64,000 nucleotides of DNA from Symbiodinium microadriaticum (lineage: Eukaryota > Sar > Dinophyceae > Suessiales > Symbiodiniaceae), in the NCBI GenBank assembly GCA_001939145.1, contig LSRX01000696.1, positions 284,546 through 348,545 of the forward strand, in the 5' to 3' direction. A program made the translations under genes and the position numbers. Of this stretch, positions 21,450 through 31,698 are shown one piece after another. Positions within the stretch are counted from its first letter, which is position 1; each line of letters begins with the position of its first letter. The notes beneath the pieces are model-generated. The model made no database searches. It had not been told where the DNA came from and worked only from the letters and a program-made list of their open reading frames with translations.

Positions 21450-21734
21450 TTGTTCATCTCCTTCACTGAGACGTCCCGAGACGGCTGTGTGGTCGTTCCC
21501 GGCACACGCGCGTGCATGACAGGACACGTGGCCCACCATCGTTGAGCCCAAGTCCCACTCGGAAAAGGCCCTCTTCGAGGAAGTCAGCAGAACGGCCCCA
21601 AAGAACATGCTCAGCTGAAGAGTAATCCCTAAACCTTTTGCGCGCGTTCTGCTAAGTGACGAGGTCTGGGGGTACATCCCATCCTTCAACCTACGGATCT
21701 CATGCACTAATTGAAAGGGCTGCACAGCCCTCAC
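21450..21734 (-). CDS. candidate coding region, unknown protein
   Basis: The minus frame contains FQLVHEIRRLKDGMYPQTSS and then LSMFFGAVLLTSSKRAFSEW with DLGSTMVGHV. The two stretches are separated by a short telomere-like CCTAAACC piece, so they may be two exons of one gene. Composition is convincing; the family is not recognised. Confidence 0.35.
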
Positions 21735-21799
21735 TAGCCTTCTTGAGCGGCTCGGTAGCCAGACTTACCTCGAGCGTAGCACGGCTGCTTAAGGTGCCT

Positions 21800-23207
21800 C
21801 TTTGAGCGACTGAGTTGTGTGACTGCAGTTTGTTCCTTTACTTGGCTGTGTGCTCTCTGTGTAACTCAGAGACTCACGGGCACACTGGACGGACTGATAG
21901 GCAATCTGTCCATTGTACCTTCTTCTCCATGTCTGTGTCTGTGTTTGCTTGCATGTGCGGTTGTTCATGTGTTGGTGCGCGGGTATGTCTCGCGTGCATA
22001 ATCAGATCCATCCCTTCGCATACGTCAACATGCACGTATGCCTGTTTATACACCCAAGGGCATCCTCACAGGCTGATCATCGGGCCGGTACTTGGAAACC
22101 GAAAACTGAGGACACAAGTAAATTAAAGGGTCACCACGTGTGATAACCGTGTGTGATAAAGCCATTTCTTTGACTTGCTCACGGTTTCTGCATGGTCTTG
22201 CTCTTGTCTGTTGAACAGAAGAAACGCGTTGCTGCATAGCAACACGAAGGCCCCGGCACCGCCGCGATGCAGATAGACATTAAGCAAGGGAATGGATGCA
22301 AAAGACGCATATGCACGAACCCGTCCCCCACCCCAAACCCGAAACCCTAAACGCAACACCCGTAAACCTGGAAAGGACTGGTATCCTGCGTCGAGCTGGA
22401 AGCGCTCTGCCAGGCATCTCGACTCACACTGACTGCCTACTACAGGGTTTAGGGCTTGGGCTTTAGGGTTTCGGGTTTAGGATAGAATAAGAAAGTATAC
22501 TATATATAATAGTATATAATATATAATAGTATGCAATATATTAAGTACAACAAGTAACATACAAAAAATATATCATTGATTATATTATATACTGTATAGT
22601 ATATGGTGGGTTTAGATGGTTTAGGATGCTCCTTGGCCCCGCACGCGGAGGGGGTGAGAGGCTCTTCACGCGATAGACCTCAGCCCAGCTCCATCAAGTA
22701 ACAAAAGCAGACTCAAGATAGGGCTTAGCTTTCAGGATTTACCTTAACCCCAAAGAGCCTACCTGTTTTGAGGACTAGAATAAGGAAAACATAATCAGGA
22801 ACCCTAAAAAAGTGGGCTCTTTGGGGTCCAGGTAGGGTTAAGATCGGATTTAGGATCTAGGGGTTTAGGATTTGGGATCTGGGGCGTCGGGACTTAGAGT
22901 TTGGGATTCTTAGGGGGCCTCTGGGCTACCCCCTTGACATGAGTTTAGACCTTGTTTGGCCCCAGAGGGAATGGGTTTGGGCCAGTATCAATTCGACTGT
23001 GGGAGGTTGGGATCTAGAGCCCGACATTAAACCACCCGGAAAGCCCCCAAAAACACTTAGGACAAGCCAAACACAACAAAAACCAACCCCAAACCCTGGA
23101 AGCCCTACAAGCCCCTAAAAAACCCCGAACACCCAAAGCAACCCTAAACTCCTAAACCCTAAAGTTGCATCCCGGGAACCACGGCGCGCGCGCGCACGGC
23201 CCCGGAG
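21800..23207. other. no recognisable gene
   Basis: Contains TATA-rich decay at 22495-22610, small telomere-like blocks at 22325-22350 and 22443-22480, and repeat-like AGGG/CCCT-rich sequence to 23165. No supported exon. Confidence 0.5.
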
Positions 23208-23217
23208 NNNNNNNNNN
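23208..23217. other. assembly gap (10 N)
   Basis: Ten undetermined bases directly after a GC-rich (CGCG)n stretch. Confidence 0.99.
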
Positions 23218-23519
23218 TGTTTTAAAGCAAAGAGGGGACCGTAATATAGCACCCTAAATAATTAGTAGGATCCTTATTGTAAGGACCCCAAAATAAGGCA
23301 CCCCTTATTTTCAGAAATGGGACCTTTCATGAGTAGAACTAGAATAGGGTTCAGGGGTTTTGGCATAGGGGGCTTGATGAATAGGCTTCCTTTAAGGGTT
23401 CCGTTTTAGGAGAGTCACAAACGGGGTGAATCGAAGGGTCGCTTCCTCCAAGTCCTGATCCCTTTAGGGTTTAGGGGCCATTCGGGTTTAGGTTTAGGAC
23501 TTGCGGTTTAGGGTTTAGG

Positions 23520-24170
23520 GGCAAGTTAGATAGCTCGCGGACTCTCGCAGGCATGAAGAGAGCTGCATGGCTATAGAGTCTTGGCCAGGGACCTGTGAAG
23601 CTCGGGCAGGCGCTCCGAGTTGCATTCTGCTTGGGGTGCCCGATCGGGTTCTGCGATCGAACACGACAGGGCGTTGGGAGGAGCGCCAGATCGTGCCTGG
23701 GAGGGCCTTCGTGGCTGGGGATCGGGTCGCGGCATGCTGGCTTTGGGGAAGGCAGCCATGCCCAGGCAGGAACCACCACGCGCGGAGGGGCATAGGATCG
23801 CACGACGGGCGGGTTGGGCGGCATTCCTCCTGCTGAGCTGATGCCAGAGATCGCGGCCACCGGTGTCGCGACGATGGCTTGTGGGATGCCACTCGACCGA
23901 GGAGAGCGAGCACCAGACCGTGGACTCAGCAGCGTGGCCCTGAGATTGGCTGCGCTCGATGCCCGGGTCTCTCTGCAGTCCCTGCAGCGGAGTCGAACTT
24001 TCAAACCGTTGAGGGGTGAGACAAAAAGGCAGCCCAGCCTCCTGCCCTGAGGGACGGGGCGGCACCTGCAAACCAACAGGTCAGGCAGAGGACGAGAATG
24101 GTTATTCGTGTCTTCTGTGGCCTCGATGGGGTGAGCGGCAGGGGCTGCGAAGCCAAGCCCGCTATCCTGC
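23520..24170. other. GC-rich region with overlapping frames, coding status unclear
   Basis: Long open frames occur on both strands (up to 233 codons on the minus strand at 23471-24172). None shows a motif; open frames are expected by chance in GC-rich DNA. The sharp composition change could still mark exons. Confidence 0.3.
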
Positions 24171-24221
24171 ATCCAACGGGTCAGTGCGGAAAAAACAGAA
24201 AGGAAAAGCCCATATGCTTGT

Positions 24222-24404
24222 ACATAGATATATAGATAGATAGATGGATGGATGGATGGATAGGTAGATAGATATAGATATTACATAGATAGATAGATAG
24301 ATAGATAGACAGATAGATAGATAGATGGATAGATAGATAGATAGATAGATATACATAAATAGATAGATAGATAGATAGATAGATGGATAGATAGATAGAT
24401 AGAT

Positions 24405-24449
<45 letters not shown>

Positions 24450-24519
24450 TAGATAGATAGATAGATAGATACATAGATAGATAGATAGATAGATAGGTAG
24501 ATAGATAGATAGATAGATG

Positions 24520-24553
<34 letters not shown>

Positions 24554-24600
24554 TAGGTAGGCGGGTAGATAGATAGGTAGATAGACAGATGGGTAGACAG
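24222..24600. repeat. (GATA)n compound microsatellite
   Basis: Nearly 400 bp of GATA with GATG, GACA and GAGA interruptions. Confidence 0.97.
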
Positions 24601-25199
24601 CGGAGAACTCCTCCTCAATTAGAAAGAACACAAGACTGGGTCCCTTCTCCTTTGCCCGTGGCAGAAAAAACAAGTTTCGATCATCAGGTGTTTCAGCTGA
24701 TTAGCCCACAAGAACCAGGAAGCGGCTTTACATCTCTCACTGCTCTGGCAAAAAACAAGACAAAGCCGCAGTCTCCTGAACAAGTGGTCTAAGGATGCAG
24801 GAGTGCATGAATGAACGACCCGACTGTTTATGTGACACTTAAACTTGATCGAGAAAATAAGCGCAACACGGCCCTCATATTATCTCAATATGGAGCACAA
24901 ACTGCATATATCCGAAACACTACGGAACTCGTCTGTCCTTTAGAACAAAAAGGAACATAGGGTGCTGGCAATGAAAGAAGAAAAACATAGCTCCTTCGCC
25001 TCGTCATCGAAAGTACAATCTATCTTGATGCTCTTGTGTTCCGAATACAAAACGAGAAAGCTCCTTCAGCTCAGCTCACATCGTTTATCGGGATCTTTAA
25101 CAAGAACGACGAGAGCTCCTAAGAAACATAAGAAGGTGCCTCTATCAATTAGCGGAGAAGAATACCTGGCCTGGAATAGGTCAGGGAGCTCCTTTTCGG

Positions 25200-25282
25200 T
25201 CTCTGTGTGTGTGTGTGCATACACCTATATGTATACACGACACATGGACATATACTTGTTTAATGTATGTACCTATTTTATG

Positions 25283-25340
<58 letters not shown>

Positions 25341-25430
25341 TGTATGTATGTATGTATGTGTATACATATATATATATATATATTTATTTATTTAATTATT
25401 TATTTAATTATTTATTTATATTCATATTTA
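25200..25430. repeat. compound (TG)n, (TA)n, (TATG)n, (TTTA)n microsatellite
   Basis: A short TG run near 25202, then TA at 25283-25312, TATG at about 25313-25357 and TTTA/TTAA at 25380-25430. Confidence 0.95.
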
Positions 25431-25558
25431 TATGCATTATACATATACAGACTATACGCAAGCACTATATAAAACATGCTATACTACATGAACAAGGCAA
25501 CAGACATGTTGGACCACACGGCAGCCTCGGCTGTTGAGCAAAGTGCGCTCGCGTGGTA

Positions 25559-25945
25559 TCACCTCTCAATGGCAATCGTATCGCAAAAAAACTTAAACTT
25601 CGACCTCGTAAGTAAAAGGAGGGTTCCATCTCCACTGCGATCTCCTATCATACCGGTTGCCTGATTTGGCCCCCTCACACAGACTTGCTCACGTTGCCTG
25701 CGGTAGGTGGTGGGCCAGCCTCGCCAGTTTCCGGCATTGGCATGAAGGCTATACCGGTCAATGACATTCCAGCGTGAAGACGTGTCAATACGCGCAGTCC
25801 GTGCCCTACAAACTGCTACGAATATTGCCTTGTCCGGTCTTCTTCTCTTCGGACTGGGTACTGGTGTTATCTTCCAAAGCCTATGGTCCGAGTACCCAAG
25901 CAGCACCGCAAAATCCGGAGCCAAAGGCCCCTCTGAACCTTCCAA
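25559..25945 (-). CDS. open frame, 129 codons, unknown protein
   Basis: A minus frame including HRLWKITPVPSPKRRRPDKA. A second frame in the same place ends MPMPETGEAGPPPTAGN before an ideal donor (AAC|GTGAGC), so the true exon may be the shorter alternative at about 25702-25765. It probably belongs to the gene represented by the exons at 26365 and 26781. Confidence 0.3.
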   Translation of the reverse strand: MEGSEGPLAPDFAVLLGYSDHRLWKITPVPSPKRRRPDKAIFVAVCRARTARIDTSSRWNVIDRYSLHANAGNWRGWPTTYRRQREQVCVRGPNQATGMIGDRSGDGTLLLLTRSKFKFFCDTIAIER

Positions 25946-26364
25946 CCCTACATTCTAGGCCCCATGGAACGGAGAACATTCGGAACTCCGTAGCCTGACG
26001 GTCTGTTCTAGTTCTAGACAAAGGAATGGTGGGGGAGCTCTGTTTTGCGTGAGGGATCTCATAGCCTCGGCCTTGCGGTGGGACATACCCTGCTATAGAT
26101 GCATATGATCTCATGAAGCTTCTCCAGTTTCCATGATAGGACTTGGGGCAAGGACACAATGTTGAGTGACTCCCGCCAGTATCACTTGAGGACCAGAAGA
26201 CACACGCGCCTGCTTTGCAAACTCGGTACGGCACCCAGCACTCGCATGCCAAAGACGACCACAGGTGGGCACGCCTCTTTATAGCACATGTGCGCTGAGA
26301 CAGCAGCATGGCCCAAGGTTACCTTTGAGAAAGGCATCGCACTCCGACTCAGAAGCGTCCTAAC

Positions 26365-26522
26365 CTCTGGCAGTCTGCTACCGGTGTGGTGATCCCGATG
26401 TTGACCAGCCGCTCCAACAAGCTTCTGATCACAGGTGCGGTGGGAGGCAACGTGTCCGCAGCCAAGAGCGGCACGCAGCCGAGAAATACAACCTGGTTTG
26501 CCCCTGCCCGGATGAAAGCGAG
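26365..26522 (-). CDS. exon of an unrecognised minus-strand gene (52 codons)
   Basis: Bounded by AATCAAG and CAGAG|GTTAGG. Reads LAFIRAGANQVVFLGCVPLL and then PPTAPVIRSLLERLVNIGIT, ending PVADCQ. Strong globular coding character with hydrophobic core pattern. Downstream minus-strand pieces (AMPFSK before AAAG|GTAACC near 26327, and EACPPVVVFGMRVLGAVPSL near 26250) probably continue it. I cannot name the family. Confidence 0.55.
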
Positions 26523-26780
26523 CTTGATTCAAGAAGCCAATACCCAGGTGGCGGCTCAATTTGCCAGTATGCATCTGCCTTCTCAACAAGCTCTTGCGAG
26601 TATGCTTCTGCCAGGTTTGATGATCGCACTTTTGCCTCGAGTCGAAGAGTCGAGTGCGCAAGGAACTCGTATGCGTCGCTCGAATACCAGGCTGTCGGAG
26701 CACTCTTTCGGCCTCTCACGCTAACTGCATGTCGCTCCTCGCTGCTGTGCTTTCGATAGCCTCGAGATGATACTGTCTGC

Positions 26781-26933
26781 GAGAGAGGCAGCACGTGCCT
26801 TCCCAGATCAAGGCGTCGACCAAGTCTGGGCTGGGAAATGGCAGATCAGAAAGCAAGACGGCGAGCTTCGCATCCAGGTTTAGTGGGAGAGCCTGCTTGA
26901 AAACGTCCTTCGTCTGATCTTGTGCCACTCCAG
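26781..26933 (-). CDS. exon of an unrecognised minus-strand gene (50 codons)
   Basis: The acceptor GAAAG is followed by GVAQDQTKDVFKQALPLNLD and KLAVLLSDLPFPSPDLVDAL. It ends near CTCTCTC|GCAGACAG, a possible GC donor. A nearly identical 35-40 bp sequence flanks it on both sides (see findings). Likely the same gene as 26365-26522. Confidence 0.5.
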
Positions 26934-27339
26934 CTTTCAACAGCTTCGAGATGATACTGCGAGAGACGCATCGCCTTCATCTGCAGCAAGATGCGGTGAA
27001 AGCTCCACGCGTGCACAGGTGGAGCTCCTCCCACTGAAGCTCGAGGAGGCTGAGCCCAGGGCAATCTGCGTGGAAGAACGGAGTGTGAGGCTTCCGGCAT
27101 CAAATCGCTTGGCGACATCTTCGCGGCTCCTGCCGCGAGACTCTAGCAGGATGCCAGGAGATGCCGATGCTGCGAGGCCGAACATGGCTTGCTGTGTCTC
27201 TCTCAGAGGAGCTTTGTCCCTAGGGAGTCGAAAGGCAAAGGAGGGCGAAGCTGCAACCAAGTGGCAGATGCCGGCACGGATCCCACTCCGATGATTGTCT
27301 TTCTACTACTATTGCTATGGCTATTACCATTACGATACT

Positions 27340-27373
27340 ATTCTTACTACTCCTCCTCCTCCTCCTCCTCCTC

Positions 27374-27418
<45 letters not shown>

Positions 27419-27500
27419 TTGCTATTACTGTTACAATTACTATTGCTATTACTATTGCTGTTACTATTACTATTCCCATTGCTATTACTATTACTGCTGA
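27340..27500. repeat. (CTC)n/(CTA)n and TATTGC-type repeat
   Basis: CTC triplets, then ACT triplets, then ATTACT/TGCTATT hexamers. Confidence 0.9.
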
Positions 27501-27619
27501 AGTGCATGCCTCTGGTTGCAGTCCATGCCATATGTNGAGAGTAGGTCGCAACTCCCTGGCGGGACTGCGAAGGAGGAGTGCTGAAGTGCATGCCTCTGGT
27601 TGCAGTCCATGCCATATGT
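27495..27619. repeat. 41-bp exact direct repeat around a single N
   Basis: Positions 27495-27535 and 27579-27619 are identical. The first copy is immediately followed by an N at 27536. This is the signature of two contig ends joined without merging their overlap, so the intervening 84 bp may be artefactual. Confidence 0.85.
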
Positions 27620-27783
27620 ACATGTTCTTTCCCGTTGCTCTTTAGGCCAAGCACAGTAGGTCTTGAGCAATGCATTTTAACTACACTTGTACATGTAGGT
27701 GCCAAGCTCTATGTAGCAAAACTTTCACAGATCTTTCGTGTTTGCGTGTGTAAAAGAAGTCACTCCGCGCGTAGCTTCTGGCC

Positions 27784-28221
27784 ATGGCAGGTTTAGGGGT
27801 TGGGGAATTAGCTACTCCACTGGTCCCTTTGCAACCTGCTGGGCCTCAAGCTCAGCAATTACTATTACTATTGCTATTACTAGTAGGACAAGGGAAGGGT
27901 GAGCCCGGAGAAGTAACACAAACACTCCCCGGACTCGAGCCTCTTCCATCCTCCGAACCTAGCCCTGCAACGCAACTAGCCTTGTCGCCCATGCAGCGGA
28001 AACGTCTTTGTGAGCTTCTCATGCTACAGCAAGAACAAGAATCCAGTCGGGCATCGAAGGTGCCGATCTCTTCAGTGGAGTTACACTCTGCTCGTCTCAT
28101 CAGGTTCAGCTACAGTACACAGCTCGGTTCATCTTTATTGCTTCTTCTTGCACGGCGCCCGGTGGTGCCGGCAGAGAGCGAAATATGGTGTCTGAATCGT
28201 CCTAAATCTGCGTGCGGGTGA
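27784..28221 (+). CDS. open frame, 145 codons, plus strand, unknown
   Basis: Starts MAGLGVGELATPLVPLQPAG, has a Leu run and then LSPMQRKRLCELLMLQQEQE, which looks helical. It overlaps a region with repeat character, and an 82-codon frame lies on the other strand. No family recognised; weak support. Confidence 0.25.
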   Translation: MAGLGVGELATPLVPLQPAGPQAQQLLLLLLLLVGQGKGEPGEVTQTLPGLEPLPSSEPSPATQLALSPMQRKRLCELLMLQQEQESSRASKVPISSVELHSARLIRFSYSTQLGSSLLLLLARRPVVPAESEIWCLNRPKSACG

Positions 28222-28503
28222 CACGATCGTCAGAGACGCCGACTTCTCAGATGTCCGGATCGAGCTATGCCCCAGGGCTATGTGTAGAGCTTGTTCCACT
28301 CGCTGATCGGAAATCACGGCCTTAGCCAACAAGCTAGGCCACGCATGAATACTTCAACAACTTCTGCACGACTAACCCATAGCCTGAGGTGCAGAAGCTT
28401 CAACAACCAGGGATGCCGAATCGTCTTGTAGTCCTGACAAAATACATAGACACATGGAGCCAAAGCACCACATTCATAGTAAAGGCATGTCTTTTTCCTG
28501 TCT

Positions 28504-28700
28504 TCACATCAGTTCATCATTCCCGTCAGCTAGCAGCTCGTGAAACGTCTCACCATGGAGTCTCTTTGCGGCCACATCAAAGTGCCAGCCTCTGGGAAGA
28601 ACAGCTTGACGGCCTCCACGTAAGGTTCCGATCTTTCTCCGCACGAATGACACGTCGGCAGCGCGGCGCGCTTGGCAGAATCCCACGTTCATCGATTCAG
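28504..28700 (-). CDS. candidate terminal exon, possibly of the RCC1-like gene
   Basis: A clean minus frame ending in TGA at 28506-28504: MNVGFCQARRAADVSFVRRK, then a segment ending FHELLADGNDELM. It follows the last RCC1-like exon by about 110 bp on the same strand. The 5' boundary is not certain. The segment has no repeat motif, so it would be a unique C-terminal tail. Confidence 0.4.
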
Positions 28701-28810
28701 AGCTTGATGACGTAATGAAAGCTCTCTCGCTCGCGCGGCAGCCGGGCTCCCGACTCTTGCAAAGCAGGAGTGGCACAGTTCGACGTTGAAGCGATGTCTT
28801 ACCCGGTTTT

Positions 28811-29185
28811 TTAGGGAACCAGCTTGTCCTGCACAGAGTTGCTGTCGCCTCCACCCCAAGGATCTCCCCATGTGACCACTCGGCCATCGTTCCGAACTGC
28901 AGCAAAGGCACCGCTCGCAGCATGGATGCGGTGCAGGTCGGATAAACTGCCCTCCACCATGGAGGAGTCTCCTCCTGCACCAGGATTCCCCCATGTCACC
29001 ACTGTACCGTCCTCCTTGATGGCTGCAAACGCCCCTTCAGAGGCATGGATTTGCTGTACCTCGACGAGCAACGGCGCGACGCTTGAGCAATCACCACCAG
29101 ATCGGGCACAGCCCCAGGCGACCACGCTACCGTCCTCCTTGATGGCAGCAAAGGCCGCATACGTCGCAACCAACCTAGCTCTCAG
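28811..29185 (-). CDS. RCC1-like repeat protein, downstream exon (3 repeats)
   Basis: Three copies of a roughly 41-residue unit with core AFAAIKEDGSVVTWG then GGDSS. The frame opens after an in-frame TAA, with an AG (GAGAGCTAG) just before LVATYAAFAAI, so it begins at a splice acceptor and not at a start codon. It probably ends at the GT after VQDKL. Gly and Trp positions resemble RCC1/UVR8-type beta-propeller blades, although the unit is shorter than a typical RCC1 repeat (51-68 residues). Function unknown; RCC1-like domains usually bind proteins or chromatin. Confidence 0.7.
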   Translation of the reverse strand: MRARLVATYAAFAAIKEDGSVVAWGCARSGGDCSSVAPLLVEVQQIHASEGAFAAIKEDGTVVTWGNPGAGGDSSMVEGSLSDLHRIHAASGAFAAVRNDGRVVTWGDPWGGGDSNSVQDKLVP

Positions 29186-29447
29186 TCCATCTTACACACG
29201 TGGACCGTGTACTAAAGCCACATCAAGAATATGCTGAAAATGGAAGTCTATCAGTCTATCAAACAGCAATCTAGGCGAAGAGAGGTTGTTGGACCCAAGC
29301 AGCTGTCGCACGTTGCTCAACCTTAAGGCCCAGAAAGGCCGAAATGCAGACAGGGGAGCCAATCAAGAGGCAGCTACATCACATACTCACTGAAGCTCCT
29401 GCTGTTGCTGGCTGGTGTCGGAGGAGGAGGCCTCGAATCAGCACACA

Positions 29448-30359
29448 CTAATTGAAGCCGAGAAACTGAGTCTGAACGGCTTGGCAGTTGCCTCCAGAGT
29501 CCCTACACCCCCAGGTCACGACCGTGCCATCACCTCGCACTGCAGCAAAGGCATCTTCCGTCGCCAAGATTTGGAGGACATCCACAAGCTCAACGCTGCT
29601 GCAATCACCGCCTGCACTGGGCGCACCCCAGGTCACAACCGTCCCGTCCGTCTGCATAGCCGCGAAGGCTCTGGCTGTAGAGTGGATCTGACAAACATCA
29701 ACGAGGCGCTCCTGAACATGAGAACTATTTCCGCCACTGGCCAGGGCTCCCCAAGTCGTCACACGGCCGTTCAGCTTCACCGCAGCAAAGGCAGAACGGT
29801 TCGCATGGATCTGCTGCACATCCAGCAACTCTCCCTGCACAGCCGTGCTATCGCCACCCCCCGTGCTGGCGCCCCAAGTCACAACGGAACCGTCACTGGT
29901 TATCGCTGCAAAGGCGGTGCTGGACGAATAGACTTTCTGCACATTTTTGAGCTTTTCATGAACTGCGGAGCTGTCTCCTCCATTCTCGGGATCTCCCCAG
30001 GTGACCACCGAACCATCAAGCCGGATTGCAGCAAAGGCCGAGTTTGTAGCAGAAATTTCGACGACGTCGAAGAGCATATGGCTAACATCGTGGCTGTCAC
30101 CTCCAGCCACGGAAGAGCCCCAGGTGACTACGCTTCCATCCGCCCGGATGGCAGCACAAGCGAACTCGGAGATGTGGACGTGCTGAACGTCGACCAACTG
30201 TTGCTGAACAGAGCGGCTGTCTCCACCTCCGTGGGGAGCTCCCCAGGTCACGACATTCCCCGCAGCCCCGACGATGGCCGCAAATGCCCGCGCCTGCAAC
30301 AGCTGAGGGTTTGGTGATGGCAGACCCGTTTCGCTTGGCAGAGGCATCGCTAACCCCAT
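29448..30359 (-). CDS. RCC1-like repeat protein, upstream exon (7 repeats)
   Basis: A 303-codon frame with seven consecutive units of about 41 residues; the consensus is AFAAIxxDGSVVTWG, a variable tetrapeptide, GGDSSxVQ and a final I-H-A region. Unit 1 begins right after CCTCAG|CTGTTG, so the first 20 or so codons are probably intron and earlier repeats may lie upstream. The last unit breaks off at VQTQF, before the expected VQQI segment, so 7-9 residues are unaccounted for between this exon and the next (29185). Together at least ten repeats. Units differ enough to be old, yet length is rigidly kept. A 300-codon frame on the opposite strand is a shadow. Confidence 0.75.
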   Translation of the reverse strand: MGLAMPLPSETGLPSPNPQLLQARAFAAIVGAAGNVVTWGAPHGGGDSRSVQQQLVDVQHVHISEFACAAIRADGSVVTWGSSVAGGDSHDVSHMLFDVVEISATNSAFAAIRLDGSVVTWGDPENGGDSSAVHEKLKNVQKVYSSSTAFAAITSDGSVVTWGASTGGGDSTAVQGELLDVQQIHANRSAFAAVKLNGRVTTWGALASGGNSSHVQERLVDVCQIHSTARAFAAMQTDGTVVTWGAPSAGGDCSSVELVDVLQILATEDAFAAVRGDGTVVTWGCRDSGGNCQAVQTQFLGFN

Positions 30360-30881
30360 AAACCCTAGTGTGGAATGCTTTCCAAGGCGGAGTCGACAGC
30401 CGGTGCTGCCAACTTGGGTTGTTTCTGGGGTTTAGTCGTATTTCGAACAACCCAGCACACTTGGGTGGGATCGTTTGAAGTAGCGCATGTTGGTAAGCAC
30501 GAAATCCGAAACTAACACCTGAACCCCAAGCCTTAGACCCTAGACCCGTCGTTGCGGCCCCTCCATTCCACAGCCCGTAAACCAAAAACCAAAGAGTCAC
30601 AAACCCCAAAAGTGTTTAGAGCAGTGATTTAATAGTTTAATAGTGCTACACCGCACTCGAACGGAGCATAAGCCCCCGAGCCAAATCCATAAGTCGAAGC
30701 GCCAAAACTGTAAAAACCGCGGAACCCCTGAACCCTCAATCAACTGCGGACGGCAAAAGGAGCACAGCAGAATAAAACAAAGACACAGATCGCCGGGAAG
30801 AGCAAAAACTGGGATTGCGGCTTCCTTCTACCCTTAACCAAGCAAGCTTCCAAAAGCGTAGGAGAAGTCGCTCAGTGCTAC

Positions 30882-30948
30882 CTCGCGAGGGGCGCTCTGG
30901 ACCCTGCCTTCCTGTAGGACTCCATCACAGGACCTGGCACCCGGATGT
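30882..30948 (-). CDS. exon of a five-exon chain, unknown protein
   Basis: 67 nt between GGCTTAG and GTAGCAC. The completed reading is DIRVPGPVMESYRKAGSRAP followed by LA. It joins in phase (1) to the exon at 31405-31441. Family unknown. Confidence 0.5.
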
Positions 30949-30959
30949 CTAAGCCTTAT

Positions 30960-31375
30960 GCACGCTTAAACCCTATGAACCCCTCAACACTATGAAACCT
31001 AAACCCTGTGAGATGTAAACCCTGTAACCCCTAAATCCTGCAATGTGTAAAGCCTACAAGCCAACCCAAAAGCGCAGGCCCTAAACCCTGCAAGCACCCT
31101 AGGCCGCATAAACTTCAAACCCTGTAGACCCCAAAACCCCGCAACACTCCAAGCCTACCAGGCCTACCCTAAACCGCATGACCCTATAAAAGCGCACATA
31201 GTGAAGCCCAAAAGGACCGAACCCTGCAAACCCCAAACCCTACCACGACCTCAACCCAAAAAGCACTCAGCCCCACAAACTCTCAACCCCTCAAATCTAT
31301 CAGGGTTTATAAACCCCAAAAAGCCTAAACCCCTAAATCCTAAAGCCTAAACCCTAAATACTCCTCCACGCCCCA
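30960..31375 (-). repeat. degenerate telomere-like block, CCCTAAA/CCCTGTAAA variants
   Basis: Heavily mutated CCCTAAA-related units, inside the intron between the exons at 31405-31441 and 30882-30948; G-rich in gene sense. Confidence 0.8.
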
Positions 31376-31404
31376 AACCCCAAAACCCAAACCCACCAAC
31401 GCAC

Positions 31405-31441
31405 CTGGCTCCCGGATGGTGGCGCTCAGCACATCGCCATC
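31405..31441 (-). CDS. exon of a five-exon chain, unknown protein
   Basis: 37 nt, AGAGAG before and CCAG|GTGCGT after, reading DGDVLSATIREP. In phase 0 with the upstream exon (31650-31698). The acceptor abuts the arm of an inverted repeat. Confidence 0.5.
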
Positions 31442-31649
31442 CTCTCTCTGGTTCTTCGTTGGGAATGGGGGAATGGATCCCTATGATAGCCCCTTAAGGT
31501 CCCCTATAGTAGTACCAATAACCCATTCCCCCATTCCCTACTAAGAACCAGAGAGATAATTAATCTAGGGGCCTTAATAGTTAGAATAGGGTTTTGGGGG
31601 TTCCTGATTATGATTATAGTAGAAATATGCCCCAAACCCTACTAAGAAC
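31442..31649 (-). mobile_element. 208-bp intron with inverted-repeat termini (introner-like)
   Basis: On the minus strand the intron starts GTTCTTAGTAGGG and ends with CCCAACGAAGAACCAGAGAG, inversely complementary to the start. Internally, 31443-31476 and 31523-31556 form a 34-bp inverted repeat with two mismatches around a 46-bp loop. The flanking exons join in phase 0. Confidence 0.6.
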
Positions 31650-31698
31650 CAGCCAGTCCTGGAGCCCCGCTTCGCAGAGCCGGCTGGGGCCGTTGAGC
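31650..31698 (-). CDS. exon of a five-exon chain, unknown protein
   Basis: 49 nt after CCTGAG, reading LNGPSRLCEAGLQDWL, followed by the donor GTTCTTAG. Its first base completes a codon begun in the exon 32047-32072. Confidence 0.5.

Noticed and set aside
29415..30317. 300-codon plus-strand open frame
   Set aside because: Exact antisense shadow of the RCC1-like repeats; its apparent periodicity comes from the coding strand.
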